Part shown: positions 1-9,997 of the stretch, piece by piece
Layout: every line of letters starts with the position of its first letter
How positions within the stretch are numbered: position 1 is the first letter of the stretch
Assembly: GCF_000423365.1 (NCBI RefSeq)
Contig: NZ_AUHV01000002.1
Span: 603,260-667,259, forward strand
Reading direction: 5' to 3'
Length of the DNA: 64,000 bases
From: Maritalea myrionectae DSM 19524
GTDB taxonomy: Bacteria > Pseudomonadota > Alphaproteobacteria > Rhizobiales > Devosiaceae
Position numbers and translations under genes: made by a program
The notes under the pieces: model-generated
Told to the model about the DNA's origin: nothing
Databases searched by the model: none
What the model saw: the letters and a program-made list of their open reading frames with translations, nothing else

Positions 1-373
1 AATCGCACATCAGCGCCAGTTCAAACCCGCCGCCGAGGCAAAAGCCATCCACTGCCGCTACCAACGGCAGGGGGCAATTGCGGATACGTCTCCAATGGGC
101 TTTGCGCGGATCGAGATAGCCTTCTTCCCGGCCTTTATCTTTAATTTCGTTGATATCGGCGCCAGCGGCAAAATGCTCGCCTTCGCCGCAAATCAGCACG
201 GCACGCACGCTTGAGGATTGGGCAAAATCGTCCAGCGCATCGGCAATCTGCCCCAACAATTCTGTGTTGAGTGCGTTGCGTTGCTTTTGTCGATCAATGC
301 TGAGAATCGCCCACGCGGCATTGTGGCCTTTAACGTCCACTTGCTCTATGCGCAGCATATTTTGCTCGCCCAT
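1..373 (-). CDS. Enoyl-CoA hydratase/isomerase, N-terminal part (cut by window edge)
   Basis: The reverse strand reads an open frame from an ATG at 373 to the window edge, about 124 residues of a crotonase-fold protein. An AGGGAGG ribosome binding site sits just upstream. Visible crotonase hallmarks are the oxyanion-hole segment AAGADINEI and the second glycine-rich segment DGFCLGGGFELAL. Such enzymes hydrate 2-enoyl-CoA esters in beta-oxidation-like pathways. It is divergent from the 2-aminobenzoyl-CoA monooxygenase/reductase gene and shares its promoter region, so it probably belongs to the same aromatic-CoA pathway. The C-terminal half lies outside the window, so its exact reaction cannot be told. 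Confidence 0.88.
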   Translation of the reverse strand, partial: MGEQNMLRIEQVDVKGHNAAWAILSIDRQKQRNALNTELLGQIADALDDFAQSSSVRAVLICGEGEHFAAGADINEIKDKGREEGYLDPRKAHWRRIRNCPLPLVAAVDGFCLGGGFELALMCD

Positions 374-414
374 ATGTCCTCCCTATCGCCATTAAGTGTT
401 CACCAAAATTAAAT

Positions 415-448
415 ATATTTCAAGCCTAAAATTTTGAGCTTGAAATAT
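415..448. promoter_or_regulatory. 34-bp palindrome between divergent catabolic genes (putative operator)
   Basis: Perfect 11-bp arms ATATTTCAAGC and GCTTGAAATAT surround a 12-bp centre containing AAAATTTT, so 30 of 34 positions are symmetric. Each arm contains TTGAAA reading outward. On the plus strand TTGAAA at 440-445 is followed after 17 bp by AATCAT, a plausible -10 for the rightward operon. The mirror TTGAAA could serve as the -35 for the leftward crotonase gene. The natural candidate to bind it is the MarR-type protein encoded at 3539-4006. Binding is inferred, not shown. Confidence 0.6.
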
Positions 449-510
449 CTTGTTTCTGATGCAATCATACCCGCCATGCGTGATCAACATTGCGCCATTG
501 GGAGGACATT

Positions 511-2799
511 ATGAAAATCGCATGTTTGGGCGGTGGCCCGGCCAGCCTATATTTTGCCATCAGCATGAAGCGGCGCGATCCGTCGCATGACATTACGATT
601 TTTGAGCGCAACAAGCCAGATGATACATTTGGCTGGGGCGTGGTTTTGTCCGATGAAACCCTTGATAATATGGCCGAAAATGACAAGGAGAGCGCCGAAG
701 CGATCCGTGAGCATTTCGCCTATTGGGACGACATTGCGGTGGTGCATGATGGGCACCGCACCGTTTCCACCGGCCATGGCTTTTGCGGCGTTGGTCGCAT
801 GCAGTTGCTGCTGACCTTGCAGGAGCGCGCCCGCGAACTCGGCGTTAAAATGGAATTTGAAACCGAAATCGACAGCGCCTCGCCCCTCATGAAAGAATAT
901 GATTTGGTGGTGGCGTCTGACGGGCTGAATTCCAAAACCCGCACCGAATTTGCCGACCATTTCAAGCCGCAGATTGATGTGCGGAAATGTCATTTTGTGT
1001 GGCTCGGCACCCATCAGAAATTTGATGATGCCTTCACCTTTATTTTTGAGAAAACCAAGCATGGTTGGATTTGGGCCCACGCCTATCAATTCGATAAGGA
1101 CACGGCGACCTTTATTGTAGAGTGCGCGCCTGAAACATTCGAAAAGTTCGGGTTTGGCGAGATCAGCCAGCAAGAAACCATCGCCATTTGCGAAGAGATC
1201 TTCAAAGATCATTTGGGCGGCCATAGCCTGATGACCAACGCTAACCATATTCGCGGGTCAGCATGGCTGCAGTTCCCGCGCGTATTGTGTGAAAAATGGC
1301 ACCACGAAAATGTCGTGCTGTTGGGCGACGCCTCGGCCACGGCCCACTTCTCCATCGGTTCGGGCACCAAACTCGCCTTTGAAAGCGCCATTGCGCTGGC
1401 TGAGTTTTTGCACACCGAGCCGACGCTTGACGCCGCGTTCCGCAAATATCAGGAAGATCGTCGCTTAGATGTGCTGCGCCTGCAAAGTGCGGCCCGCAAC
1501 TCTACCGAATGGTTTGAAGATGTGGAGCGCTATCTCGATCTTGATCCGGTGCAGTTCAACTATTCATTGCTCACCCGCTCTCAACGGATCAGCCATGAAA
1601 ATCTACGCTTGCGCGATCCGGAATGGCTGGAATCTGCTGAAACATGGTTTCAGGAGCAAGCTGGTGCGAAAGGCGTGCATCGTGCGCCAATGTTTGCGCC
1701 TTTCAAGCTGCGCGATATGGAATTGAAAAACCGCGTGGTGGTCTCCCCCATGGCCCAATATAAGGCCAAGGATGGTTGCCCCAATGACTGGCATTTTGCC
1801 CATTATGCTGAGCGCGCCAAAGGCGGTGCTGGACTTGTTTATGTGGAAATGACCTGCGTGTCGCCCGAGGGGCGGATCACACCGGGCTGCCCGGGGCTTT
1901 ATGCCCCTGAGCATGAGGCGGCGTGGACCCGCCTTACTGATTTTGTGCATAGCGAGACCAGCGCCAAAATGGCCATGCAGATCGGCCATTCGGGCCGCAA
2001 AGGTTCGACCCAATTGGGGTGGGAAACCATGGATGCGCCGATCAAAGAGGGCAATTGGCCGCTCCTTTCCGCATCAGACATTCCTTGGTCGCCGGATAAT
2101 GCTACGCCAAAGGCCATGGATCGGGACGATATGGATAAGGTGCGCGACCAGTTTGTCGCCTCCACCAACATGGCGGATCGGGCCGGGTTTGATATGGTCG
2201 AACTACACGCCGCGCACGGCTATTTGATTTCGTCGTTCATTTCACCCAAGTCGAATAATCGGCAGGATGAATATGGTGGCTCGCTGGACAATCGCATGCG
2301 CTATCCGCTGGAAGTGGCGCAAGCCATGCGCGATGCCTGGCCAGATCATAAGCCCATGTCCGTGCGGATTTCCGCCAATGACTGGGTGGGCGCAGAAGGT
2401 GTGACACCAGACGAAGCCGTGCAGATCGCGCAAATGTTCTCAGCCGTGGGGATCGACATTATCGACGTGTCCGCTGGCCAGACCTCAATTGATGCTGCCC
2501 CGATTTATGGTCGCATGTTCCAAACCCCGTTCTCTGACCGCATCCGCAACGAGACCGGGCTAAACACCATGGCCGTGGGCAATATTTATGAGCCGGACCA
2601 TATCAATTCGATCCTGATGGCAGGCCGGGCTGATCTGGTGTGTCTGGCGCGGCCGCATTTGGCTGATCCTTATTGGACGCTGCATGCCGCAGCTGCCCTT
2701 GGCGACAAAGATAGCGAATGGCCCTTGCCCTATTTGCCTGGTCGGGATCAAATGATGCGACTGGCAGAACGGAATGAAGGCATCGGGATTAAGGTATGA
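511..2799 (+). CDS. abmA: 2-Aminobenzoyl-CoA monooxygenase/reductase (salicylyl-CoA 5-hydroxylase-like fusion)
   Basis: This 762-residue protein fuses two flavoenzyme domains. Residues 1 to about 380 form an aromatic-ring FAD monooxygenase with GGGPAS at the N-terminus and the second FAD motif [10 protein letters not shown] near residue 270. Residues about 395-762 form an old-yellow-enzyme NADH:flavin oxidoreductase ([34 protein letters not shown]). This layout is that of the anthranilyl-CoA monooxygenase/reductase of Azoarcus, which hydroxylates and reduces 2-aminobenzoyl-CoA without ring cleavage; salicylyl-CoA 5-hydroxylase shares the first half. The ATG at 511 is preferred because GGAGG lies 6 bp upstream; an in-frame TTG at 490 lacks a site. 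The ligase at 5967 and the kynurenine genes downstream support the anthranilate assignment. Confidence 0.88.
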   Translation: MKIACLGGGPASLYFAISMKRRDPSHDITIFERNKPDDTFGWGVVLSDETLDNMAENDKESAEAIREHFAYWDDIAVVHDGHRTVSTGHGFCGVGRMQLLLTLQERARELGVKMEFETEIDSASPLMKEYDLVVASDGLNSKTRTEFADHFKPQIDVRKCHFVWLGTHQKFDDAFTFIFEKTKHGWIWAHAYQFDKDTATFIVECAPETFEKFGFGEISQQETIAICEEIFKDHLGGHSLMTNANHIRGSAWLQFPRVLCEKWHHENVVLLGDASATAHFSIGSGTKLAFESAIALAEFLHTEPTLDAAFRKYQEDRRLDVLRLQSAARNSTEWFEDVERYLDLDPVQFNYSLLTRSQRISHENLRLRDPEWLESAETWFQEQAGAKGVHRAPMFAPFKLRDMELKNRVVVSPMAQYKAKDGCPNDWHFAHYAERAKGGAGLVYVEMTCVSPEGRITPGCPGLYAPEHEAAWTRLTDFVHSETSAKMAMQIGHSGRKGSTQLGWETMDAPIKEGNWPLLSASDIPWSPDNATPKAMDRDDMDKVRDQFVASTNMADRAGFDMVELHAAHGYLISSFISPKSNNRQDEYGGSLDNRMRYPLEVAQAMRDAWPDHKPMSVRISANDWVGAEGVTPDEAVQIAQMFSAVGIDIIDVSAGQTSIDAAPIYGRMFQTPFSDRIRNETGLNTMAVGNIYEPDHINSILMAGRADLVCLARPHLADPYWTLHAAAALGDKDSEWPLPYLPGRDQMMRLAERNEGIGIKV

Positions 2800-3542
2800 T
2801 CTTAGCGGGCAAAAACATATTGATCACAGGCGGCGGCACCGGCGTCGGCGCGGTGATGGCCAAGCGGTTCGCTGAAGCGGGCGGCACGGTCACCGTGGCG
2901 GGCCGCACGCGCGCAACGCTTGAGCAGGCGGCCAGCCAACATGCCAACATCAAAGTGGCGACGGTGGACATCACAGACGAAGAGTCGGTGAAGGCCCTGT
3001 TTGACGAGATCGGCGTGATGGACATTGTGGTCGCCAATGCAGGCGCCTCCTCCAGCGCCCCTTTGGCCAAGACCTCGCTTGCCGATTGGCAGCATATGAT
3101 CGATGTGAATTTGACCGGCACCTTCCTGACCCTCAAAGAAGGTTTGGTGCGGCTGAAAGGCAAGGACTGGGGGCGCTTGATCGCTGTAGCGTCTACCGCT
3201 GGGCTGAAAGGCTATCCCTATGTCGCCCCCTATGCGGCGGCCAAGCATGGGGTGATCGGTCTTGTTAAAAGCATGGCGTTGGAAATGGCCAAAAGCGGCA
3301 TCACCGCCAATGCGCTTTGCCCCGGCTTTCTCAATACGGAGATGACCGAGCGGTCCATCGACAATATTATGGAAAAGACAGGCATGAGCGCGGATGACGC
3401 GCTCAAGGCACTGGCGAAAAACAACCCGCAGGGGCGGCTGATCGAGCCGGAAGAAGTGGCCGCGGCGGCGCTTAATTTGTGCGGTCCGCATAGTGAGGGG
3501 CTGAATGGTGTGGCCCTTTCTATTTCAGGAGGTGAAATATGA
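2796..3542 (+). CDS. Short-chain dehydrogenase/reductase of the anthranilyl-CoA pathway
   Basis: A classical SDR of 248 residues. The nucleotide-binding motif [12 protein letters not shown] is at the N-terminus, NAG follows the central strand, and the catalytic Ser (VASTAG) and YAAAK (Tyr and Lys near residues 146 and 150) are in place. The ATG overlaps the stop of the preceding monooxygenase/reductase (ATGA), which suggests translational coupling. In related clusters such a dehydrogenase acts on the hydroxylated or oxo-cyclohexene carboxyl-CoA intermediates. The substrate here is inferred from context only. Confidence 0.85.
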   Translation: MILAGKNILITGGGTGVGAVMAKRFAEAGGTVTVAGRTRATLEQAASQHANIKVATVDITDEESVKALFDEIGVMDIVVANAGASSSAPLAKTSLADWQHMIDVNLTGTFLTLKEGLVRLKGKDWGRLIAVASTAGLKGYPYVAPYAAAKHGVIGLVKSMALEMAKSGITANALCPGFLNTEMTERSIDNIMEKTGMSADDALKALAKNNPQGRLIEPEEVAAAALNLCGPHSEGLNGVALSISGGEI

Positions 3543-4006
3543 GCGCAACTGACCCGGTGACGGGACACCCCATGAGCAAGCAGCGCTTGCGCCTATGGCT
3601 GCATATGCTGAAAACCGCCCGCTTTGTGGAGAATGAGCTGCGCGAGCGCATGCGCATCACCTACCAATCCACCCTGCCCCGCTTTGATGTGATGGCGATG
3701 CTGGACCGCACCCGCGAAGGGCTATTGATGAGCCAATTGTCTCAACAATTGATGGTCTCCAACGGCAATGTGACCGGGATTATCGATCGGCTGGTGCAGG
3801 ATGGCTATGTGGTGCGAGTCTCTGTGAAGGGCGACAAGCGCGCCACGCTGGTGCGGCTCACCCCGAAGGGGGTCGAGAAATTTGCCGAAATGGCTGCCGA
3901 GCATGAACGCTGGATCGATGAATTGATGGACAATGTGCAGGACAGCGACATTGAGCATTTCGTCGACGCGCTCAACCATATCCGAAAGGATCATCAGCAT
4001 GACTAA
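3539..4006 (+). CDS. MarR-family transcriptional regulator (pathway regulator candidate)
   Basis: A 155-residue protein with the MarR winged helix at about residues 58-110: [21 protein letters not shown] is the recognition-helix region and the wing contains [15 protein letters not shown]. MarR proteins bind as dimers to palindromes and respond to aromatic acids or their CoA esters. It overlaps the upstream SDR (ATGA) and the downstream crotonase by 8 nt, so it is expressed with the catabolic genes. The 34-bp palindrome at 415-448 is a likely target, giving autoregulation. The effector may be 2-aminobenzoyl-CoA, but nothing in the sequence proves that. Confidence 0.87.
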   Translation: MSATDPVTGHPMSKQRLRLWLHMLKTARFVENELRERMRITYQSTLPRFDVMAMLDRTREGLLMSQLSQQLMVSNGNVTGIIDRLVQDGYVVRVSVKGDKRATLVRLTPKGVEKFAEMAAEHERWIDELMDNVQDSDIEHFVDALNHIRKDHQHD

Positions 4007-4811
4007 ATTGGCCGATTATCAACCCGAACATTTTTTGCTGACCATGAAGGGCGACATTGCCATTGTGCAATTGAACCGCCCCGACCGGAAAAACCCGCTC
4101 ACTTTTGAAAGCTATGCCGAGCTGCGCGATTTTTTCCGCGAGCTGCATTATGCCGACGATATCAACGCCGTGATTTTCGCCAGCAATGGCGGCAATTTCT
4201 GTTCCGGCGGCGATGTGCACGACATTATCGGGCCACTGGTTGGCATGGACATGAAAGAGCTGTTGGCCTTCACCCGCATGACCGGGGATTTGGTCAAAGC
4301 GATGCTCAATTGCTCCACCCCGATCATCTCTGCTGTCGATGGCGTGGCCGTGGGGGCGGGTGCGATTATCGCCATGGCCTCGGACATGCGGTTGGCGACA
4401 CCGGAAGCCAAAACCGCGTTTTTGTTTACCCGTGTGGGCCTTGCAGGCTGTGACATGGGCGCGTGTGCGATGCTGCCCCGTTTGATCGGTCAGGGTCGCG
4501 CAGCGGAGCTGCTTTATACAGGCCGCTCCATGAGTGCTGAGGAAGGCTTAAACTGGGGCTTTTTCAACGCGCTGCACAGCGCCGATGAGTTGGATGATGC
4601 GGCCATGAAGCTGGCTGAGCGTGTGGTGGCGGGACCGACTTTTGCCCATGGGATCACCAAGACCCAGCTCAATCAGGAATGGAGCATGAGCCTCGAGCAA
4701 GCGATTGAAAGCGAAGCGCAGGCGCAGGCTTTGTGTATGCAAACCAAGGATTTTGAGCGCGCCTACCACGCGTTTGTCGCGAAAGAAAAACCAAAGTTTG
4801 AGGGCAATTAA
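3999..4811 (+). CDS. Enoyl-CoA hydratase/isomerase family protein
   Basis: A crotonase-superfamily protein of 270 residues. Oxyanion-hole segments [13 protein letters not shown] and [16 protein letters not shown] are present; the second usually carries the catalytic glutamate, but not in all members, so the chemistry may differ from simple hydration. The start at 3999 is chosen because AAAGGA lies just upstream and the frame overlaps the MarR stop by 8 nt; an upstream in-frame start at 3933 would run inside the MarR gene. Its stop overlaps the next start (TAATG). The likely role is hydration or ring opening of a cyclohexene carboxyl-CoA intermediate. Confidence 0.85.
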   Translation: MTKLADYQPEHFLLTMKGDIAIVQLNRPDRKNPLTFESYAELRDFFRELHYADDINAVIFASNGGNFCSGGDVHDIIGPLVGMDMKELLAFTRMTGDLVKAMLNCSTPIISAVDGVAVGAGAIIAMASDMRLATPEAKTAFLFTRVGLAGCDMGACAMLPRLIGQGRAAELLYTGRSMSAEEGLNWGFFNALHSADELDDAAMKLAERVVAGPTFAHGITKTQLNQEWSMSLEQAIESEAQAQALCMQTKDFERAYHAFVAKEKPKFEGN

Positions 4812-5947
4812 TGGCCGACCAAAGCTTTCTCAACTGGCCCTTTTTTGAAGAAAAGCACCGCGCCTTGCATGCCGAGCTGGAAAGCTGGGCCAGCGCCAAT
4901 TTGCCCGTCGATCACAGCGATGTGGATCAGACCTGCAAAGATTTGGTGGCCGCGTTGGGCAAAGCAGACTTTCTGAAATATAGCGGTGCGAAGCAAGGCG
5001 AGACATTAGATGTGCGCAGCCTTTGCCTGATCCGCGAAACATTGGCGCGGCATGATGGCTTGGCCGATTTTGCCTTTGCGATGCAAGGCTTGGGCACCGG
5101 GGCGCTGTCGCTGTTCGGCACACCGGACCAGCAGGTCTGGCTGGACAAAACCCGCGCAGGCGAAGCGCTTTCTGCGTTTGCTTTGAGCGAGCCCAAGTCC
5201 GGGTCGGATGTGGCCAATATTGAGTTGAGCGCCGAAGATAAGGGCAATCATTATGTGCTCAATGGCGAAAAGACATGGATTTCCAATGGCGGCATCGCCA
5301 ATGTCTACACGGTTTTTGCCCGCACAGGCGAAGCGCCGGGGGCCAAGGGGCTATCCGCCTTTGTGGTGCCAGCCGATAGCGAAGGTCTAGAGATTGCCGA
5401 ACGCTTGGACGTTATCGCGCCACACCCACTCGCCCGGTTGAAGTTCAACAATGTGCATGTGCCGAAAACCGGCATGATTGGTGAGGCAGGTGCAGGCTTT
5501 AAAATCGCCATGAGCGTTTTGGACGTGTTCCGCTCCACTGTTGGGGCGGCGGCGTTGGGCTTTGCCCGTCGCGCGTTGGACGAAACATTGACCCGTGCCA
5601 AATCGCGGGAATTGTTCGGTGCGCCCTTGGCCGAATTGCAAATGGTGCAAGGCCATATTGCCGATATGGCCTTGGATGTGGATGCGGCTGCCTTGCTGAT
5701 TTACCGCGCCGCCTGGACCAAGGATATGGGCGCTGCTCGCGTGACGCGGGAAGCGGCCATGGCCAAACTTTACGCGACAGACAAAGCGCAAGAGGTGATC
5801 GACAAAGCCGTACAAATTCACGGTGGCGACGGTGTGCGCAAAGGGTCGATCGTGGAGAGCCTTTACAGAGAAATTCGCGCCTTGCGCATTTATGAGGGCG
5901 CCTCAGACGTCCAAAAAATTGTGATTGCGCGCCAGACACTAAGCTAA
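4811..5947 (+). CDS. Acyl-CoA dehydrogenase
   Basis: A 378-residue flavoprotein of the acyl-CoA dehydrogenase family. Visible blocks are the FAD/substrate segment [14 protein letters not shown], the WISNGG block, and the C-terminal [18 protein letters not shown] with the catalytic-base glutamate in YEGAS. It is translationally coupled to the crotonase before it (TAATG) and lies 19 bp ahead of the CoA ligase. In this cluster it most likely oxidises a saturated or partly reduced alicyclic CoA thioester made after dearomatisation of 2-aminobenzoyl-CoA. Confidence 0.87.
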   Translation: MADQSFLNWPFFEEKHRALHAELESWASANLPVDHSDVDQTCKDLVAALGKADFLKYSGAKQGETLDVRSLCLIRETLARHDGLADFAFAMQGLGTGALSLFGTPDQQVWLDKTRAGEALSAFALSEPKSGSDVANIELSAEDKGNHYVLNGEKTWISNGGIANVYTVFARTGEAPGAKGLSAFVVPADSEGLEIAERLDVIAPHPLARLKFNNVHVPKTGMIGEAGAGFKIAMSVLDVFRSTVGAAALGFARRALDETLTRAKSRELFGAPLAELQMVQGHIADMALDVDAAALLIYRAAWTKDMGAARVTREAAMAKLYATDKAQEVIDKAVQIHGGDGVRKGSIVESLYREIRALRIYEGASDVQKIVIARQTLS

Positions 5948-5966
5948 AATTCCTTGGGAGGGGATC

Positions 5967-7592
5967 ATGGAATTGGGACCAACAGGTCATGTGGACCATT
6001 TTTGCCGGGAGAACTTGCCGCCATTTGATCAATGGCCGCAGATCAACACGGAAGATTTCACCTATCCGGAATATTTGAATGTGGGCCGCGCCCTCACCGA
6101 TGCGATGGTGGAAAAAGGCTTTGGCGACCACACCGCTTTGATCGGTAATGGCCGCCAGCGCACCTATAAGGAATTGGCCGACTGGACCAACCGTTTGGCC
6201 CATGCGCTGGTGGAAGATTATGGCGTGAAGCCGGGCAACCGTGTATTGATCCGCTCTGCCAACAACCCCGCCATGGTTGCCTGCTGGCTTGCCGCCACCA
6301 AAGCGGGCGCGGTGGTGGTCAACACCATGCCAATGCTGCGGGCGGGCGAGCTTAGCGGCATTGTCAATAAGGCCGAGATTGAATTTGCCCTTTGCGACAC
6401 GCGGATGATGGACGAGATTGTTGCCTGCGGCAAAACCTCGAAACATTTGAAAACCATTATCGGTTTTGATGGCACCGCCAATCATGACGCCGAATTGGAT
6501 CGCGTTGCCTTGGGCAAATCGGTCAAATATGAAGCCGTAAAAACGGGTCGTGACGATGTGGCCCTGTTGGGCTTCACCTCGGGCACCACGGGCGAACCGA
6601 AAGCCACCATGCATTTTCATCGCGACTTGCTGATTATCGCCGATGGCTATGCCAAAGAAGTGCTGCAAGTCACCCCGGAAGATGTATTTGTTGGCTCGCC
6701 ACCTTTGGCCTTTACCTTCGGGTTGGGCGGCTTGGCCGTGTTCCCCTTGCGCTTTGGCGCAACGGCCACTTTGCTGGAAACAGCATCGCCCCCGAACATG
6801 ATCGAGATCATCGAAACCCACAAGGCCACCATCTGTTTCACCGCCCCCACCGCCTATCGCGTGATGCTGCGGGCCATGGATGAAGGGGCGGATTTGTCCA
6901 CCTTGCGCTGCGCGGTTTCGGCCGGGGAAACCTTGCCTGAGCCTGTGTTTGAGGAATGGCAACAAAAGACCGGCAAGCCGATGCTGGACGGCATTGGTGC
7001 CACCGAAATGCTGCACATCTTTATTTCCAACCGCTTGGACGATGCCAAACCCGCGTGCACAGGCAAGCCTGTGACGGGCTATGAAGCCAAAGTGGTCGAC
7101 GACGAGATGAATGAAATGCCGCGCGGTGAACCAGGTCGGTTGGCGGTGCGTGGCCCAACAGGCTGTCGCTATTTGAATGATGAACGGCAGGCCAAATATG
7201 TCGCTGACGGGTGGAACATCACCGGCGACACGTTCGTGGAAGATGAGAATGGCTATTTCCATTTTGCCGCCCGCAATGACGATATGATCATTTCTTCTGG
7301 CTACAACATCGCCGGACCTGAAGTTGAAGCGGCGCTTTTGTCGCACGAGCATGTGCTTGAATGCGCTGTAATTGGCGTGCCAGATGATGCGCGTGGCCAC
7401 ATTGTGCAGGCGCATGTGGTGTTGACCGAAAACGCCACGCCATCAGAGGAAATGATCAAGACTTTGCAAGATCATGTGAAAGCCACCATTGCGCCGTTTA
7501 AATATCCGCGCTCGGTGATCTTCACTGATCAATTGCCCAAAACCCAAACCGGAAAAATCCAACGGTTCCAGTTAAGAGAGAAGCAAGCGTGA
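5967..7592 (+). CDS. abmG: 2-Aminobenzoate-CoA ligase (benzoate-CoA ligase family)
   Basis: An ANL-superfamily adenylating enzyme of 541 residues. The AMP-binding motif GFTSGTTGEPKATMHFHRD, the DGIGATEMLHIFIS block of benzoate-CoA-ligase-like enzymes, the NITGDTF hinge region and the C-terminal catalytic lysine in LPKTQTGKIQRF are all visible. It would convert anthranilate, ATP and CoA to 2-aminobenzoyl-CoA. A GGGAGGGG ribosome binding site precedes the ATG. Its stop overlaps the kynureninase start. Location between the aminobenzoyl-CoA genes and kynureninase makes anthranilate the most likely substrate; benzoate or hydroxybenzoate are alternatives. Confidence 0.87.
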   Translation: MELGPTGHVDHFCRENLPPFDQWPQINTEDFTYPEYLNVGRALTDAMVEKGFGDHTALIGNGRQRTYKELADWTNRLAHALVEDYGVKPGNRVLIRSANNPAMVACWLAATKAGAVVVNTMPMLRAGELSGIVNKAEIEFALCDTRMMDEIVACGKTSKHLKTIIGFDGTANHDAELDRVALGKSVKYEAVKTGRDDVALLGFTSGTTGEPKATMHFHRDLLIIADGYAKEVLQVTPEDVFVGSPPLAFTFGLGGLAVFPLRFGATATLLETASPPNMIEIIETHKATICFTAPTAYRVMLRAMDEGADLSTLRCAVSAGETLPEPVFEEWQQKTGKPMLDGIGATEMLHIFISNRLDDAKPACTGKPVTGYEAKVVDDEMNEMPRGEPGRLAVRGPTGCRYLNDERQAKYVADGWNITGDTFVEDENGYFHFAARNDDMIISSGYNIAGPEVEAALLSHEHVLECAVIGVPDDARGHIVQAHVVLTENATPSEEMIKTLQDHVKATIAPFKYPRSVIFTDQLPKTQTGKIQRFQLREKQA

Positions 7593-8785
7593 CCGACATT
7601 TTCGCCCAGACCAAAGCCAAGTTTCATCTGCCCAAGGGCATGATTTATCTGGATGGCAACAGCCTTGGCCCGTTGCCAAAAGCGGCGATGGGCGCAGTGG
7701 AGCGCACCATTCAGGATGAATGGGGCGAGATGCTGATCACCGGGTGGAACAAGGCCGGGTGGATCAACAAGCCCAGCGAGATTGGCGACCGGATTGGCAA
7801 ATTAATCGGCGCGCCCGCTGGTTCTGTGGTCATGGGCGACACCCTGTCGATCAAGGTTTATCAGGCTTTGGCTTCGGCATTGGAACTCAATCCGGGCCGC
7901 AAAGTTGTGCTATCCGACAAGGGCAACTTCCCGTCCGACCTTTATATCGCCGACGGTTTATTGAAGAGCTTGGGCGACGAGTATGAACTGCGCGTGGTCG
8001 CGCCGGAAGACGTTGAAACTGCGCTTACCGACGACGTTGCCGTGATGATGATCACCGAAGTGGATTATCGCACCGGGCGCAAGCACGATATGAAAACGCT
8101 GACCGAGAAAGCCCATGCCAATGGCATTTTGACCATTTGGGACTTGGCCCACTCCGCAGGCGCGTTGCCCGTTGACCTTGAAGGCTGCAACGCTGATTTT
8201 GCGGTGGGTTGTACCTATAAATATCTCAATGGCGGTCCCGGTGCACCTGCCTTTATCTATGTCGCTGACAAGCATAAAGATGCAGCCCGCCCTGCCCTTT
8301 CCGGTTGGATGGGGCACGAAGCGCCGTTCGCTTTTGATCTCGATTATCGCGCTGCGCCGGGCATTGAGCGGATGCGTGTGGGCACGCCGCCGATCATCGC
8401 CCTGAGCGTTTTGGAAGCTAGCATGGACATTTGGGACATGGTGGAGATGGACGCCGTACGTGAGCGGTCCATCGAGCTATGTGATTTGTTTATTGATGAA
8501 GTTGAGCGGCTTTGCCCGCAATTGCAATTGGGGTCGCCGCGTGAGGGCAAGCGCCGGGGTTCGCAAGTGTCATTCCATTTCGAGAATGGCTATGCGGCGA
8601 TGCAGGCACTGATTGCCAACGGGGTTATCGGCGATTTCCGCGCCCCGGATATGATGCGGTTCGGGTTTACCCCGCTTTATGTTGATCATGATGATGTGCG
8701 TGGCGCTGCGGCCATTCTTGGTACTATTATAAATGAAAAAGTTTGGGACGATCCCAAGTACCAAAAAAGGTCAAAAGTTACATGA
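7589..8785 (+). CDS. kynU: Kynureninase
   Basis: A 398-residue PLP enzyme with GTG start overlapping the ligase stop. The N-terminal [13 protein letters not shown] motif, the DLAHSAG aspartate block and the PLP-lysine segment [15 protein letters not shown] are diagnostic of kynureninase. It hydrolyses L-kynurenine to anthranilate and alanine. The anthranilate is then the substrate of the ligase encoded just upstream. The gene ends in ATGA overlapping tryptophan 2,3-dioxygenase. No separate kynurenine formamidase gene is visible in the window, so that step must be supplied elsewhere or occur spontaneously. Confidence 0.94.
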   Translation: MTDIFAQTKAKFHLPKGMIYLDGNSLGPLPKAAMGAVERTIQDEWGEMLITGWNKAGWINKPSEIGDRIGKLIGAPAGSVVMGDTLSIKVYQALASALELNPGRKVVLSDKGNFPSDLYIADGLLKSLGDEYELRVVAPEDVETALTDDVAVMMITEVDYRTGRKHDMKTLTEKAHANGILTIWDLAHSAGALPVDLEGCNADFAVGCTYKYLNGGPGAPAFIYVADKHKDAARPALSGWMGHEAPFAFDLDYRAAPGIERMRVGTPPIIALSVLEASMDIWDMVEMDAVRERSIELCDLFIDEVERLCPQLQLGSPREGKRRGSQVSFHFENGYAAMQALIANGVIGDFRAPDMMRFGFTPLYVDHDDVRGAAAILGTIINEKVWDDPKYQKRSKVT

Positions 8786-9618
8786 TCAAGCCATATGATC
8801 CGAGCGAAGAAGGCGCTCAAATGTCATTTGATGGACGCATGTCCTATGGTGACTATTTGCAAATTGATACCATCCTCAACACCCAAAAGCCGCTCTCCAC
8901 GGCGCATGACGAGATGCTGTTTATCATCCAGCATCAAACCAGCGAATTGTGGATGAAGTTGGCGGTGCATGAGCTGCATGCGGCCCGCGCGGCGATGCAG
9001 GAAAACCGCCTCGAGCCGGCCTTTAAGATGCTGGCGCGGGTGGCGCGTATTTTCGAGCAGCTCAACAATGCGTGGGACGTGTTGCGCACCATGACCCCGT
9101 CGGAATATACCCAGTTTCGCGAGACATTGGGCCAATCCTCCGGCTTTCAATCTTACCAGTATCGGCAGATTGAATATATTCTGGGCAACCGCAATCAATC
9201 CATGCTGAAGCCCCATGCGCACCGCGAAGACATTCACGCCATGCTCAAAAAAGAGCTTGAAGTGCCAAGCCTTTACGACGTGGCGCTGCAGCTGGTGCAT
9301 GCCAATGGCGTTGATATTCCAAAAGCTATTTTGGACCGCGATGTCAGCAAAACCCATGTGGCCGACGAGGGTGTTGAAGCGGCATGGGCAACGATTTATA
9401 AGGACCCGGACAAATATTGGGTGCTGTATCAATTGGCTGAAAAGCTTGTTGATTTTGAAGATTATTTTCGCCGCTGGCGCTTCAACCATGTCACAACGGT
9501 GGAACGGATTATCGGCTTTAAACGGGGCACGGGCGGCACAGGTGGCGTGAGCTATTTACGCCGGATGCTGGATGTGGAACTATTCCCCGAACTTTGGCAT
9601 GTGAGGACACAATTATGA
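8782..9618 (+). CDS. kynA: Tryptophan 2,3-dioxygenase
   Basis: A heme dioxygenase of 278 residues. The block [18 protein letters not shown] and the C-terminal [19 protein letters not shown] plus GTGGVSYL with the heme histidine are typical of the family and of full length. It opens the indole ring of L-tryptophan to N-formylkynurenine. The ATG at 8782 overlapping the kynureninase stop is preferred over an in-frame upstream start at 8743, which lies inside kynU. Its stop overlaps the next start (ATGA), so translation of the last three genes is coupled. Confidence 0.95.
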   Translation: MIKPYDPSEEGAQMSFDGRMSYGDYLQIDTILNTQKPLSTAHDEMLFIIQHQTSELWMKLAVHELHAARAAMQENRLEPAFKMLARVARIFEQLNNAWDVLRTMTPSEYTQFRETLGQSSGFQSYQYRQIEYILGNRNQSMLKPHAHREDIHAMLKKELEVPSLYDVALQLVHANGVDIPKAILDRDVSKTHVADEGVEAAWATIYKDPDKYWVLYQLAEKLVDFEDYFRRWRFNHVTTVERIIGFKRGTGGTGGVSYLRRMLDVELFPELWHVRTQL

Positions 9619-9851
9619 CCTGCGTATTTGTTCAATTGCGGTGCAAGCCGGGCAAAACTTATGAAGTTGCCGACCAAATTCACGAGCGCGAAATTGTTTC
9701 CGAGCTTTATTCAACCTCGGGCAATTTTGATTTGATGATGAAGATCTACATTCCCGAAGGCGAGGATGTGGGCATGTTCATCAATGACAATATTGTGGAT
9801 ATTGAAGGCATTGAGCGCTCGCTGACCACGCTGACCTTTAAAACATTCTAA
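9615..9851 (+). CDS. Stand-alone AsnC/Lrp ligand-binding (RAM) domain protein
   Basis: A 78-residue protein matching only the effector-binding domain of Lrp/AsnC regulators: beta-strand [13 protein letters not shown], helix with AYEVAD-like spacing, then [12 protein letters not shown] and a C-terminal strand. There is no helix-turn-helix. It overlaps kynA by ATGA and is the last gene of the operon. Such single-domain proteins form oligomeric ligand-binding rings and may sense an amino acid or modulate another Lrp protein. Here tryptophan, kynurenine or anthranilate are reasonable but unproven ligands. Confidence 0.82.
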   Translation: MTCVFVQLRCKPGKTYEVADQIHEREIVSELYSTSGNFDLMMKIYIPEGEDVGMFINDNIVDIEGIERSLTTLTFKTF

Positions 9852-9872
9852 GGGTCAAAATCATCGAAATTA

Positions 9873-9916
9873 GAAAGGGATTTCAGGTGTAAGCATCTGA
9901 AACCCCTTTTCTTTTG
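9873..9916 (+). terminator. Rho-independent terminator of the tryptophan/anthranilate operon
   Basis: The stretch TTTCAGGTG-TAAG-CATCTGAAA, extended by AAGGG/CCCTT pairs, forms a hairpin of about 15 bp followed by TTTTCTTTT. It lies 20 bp after the stop of the last operon gene. Confidence 0.85.
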
Positions 9917-9997
9917 CGCAAAAACTGAAATCCGACGCCATAATTTTAGTTTATTTCAGCAAAATTACAGAAATTTACAGCGCCTTTTCAGCCTATT

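Noticed and set aside
547..1248. Long minus-strand open frame opposite the monooxygenase/reductase
   Set aside because: It mirrors the codon structure of the real gene and encodes no recognisable protein; similar mirror frames occur opposite many genes here.
5499..7415. Minus-strand open frame of 638 codons opposite the CoA ligase
   Set aside because: Composition (His/Gly/Arg rich) and the absence of motifs show it is an antisense shadow of the acyl-CoA dehydrogenase and ligase genes.
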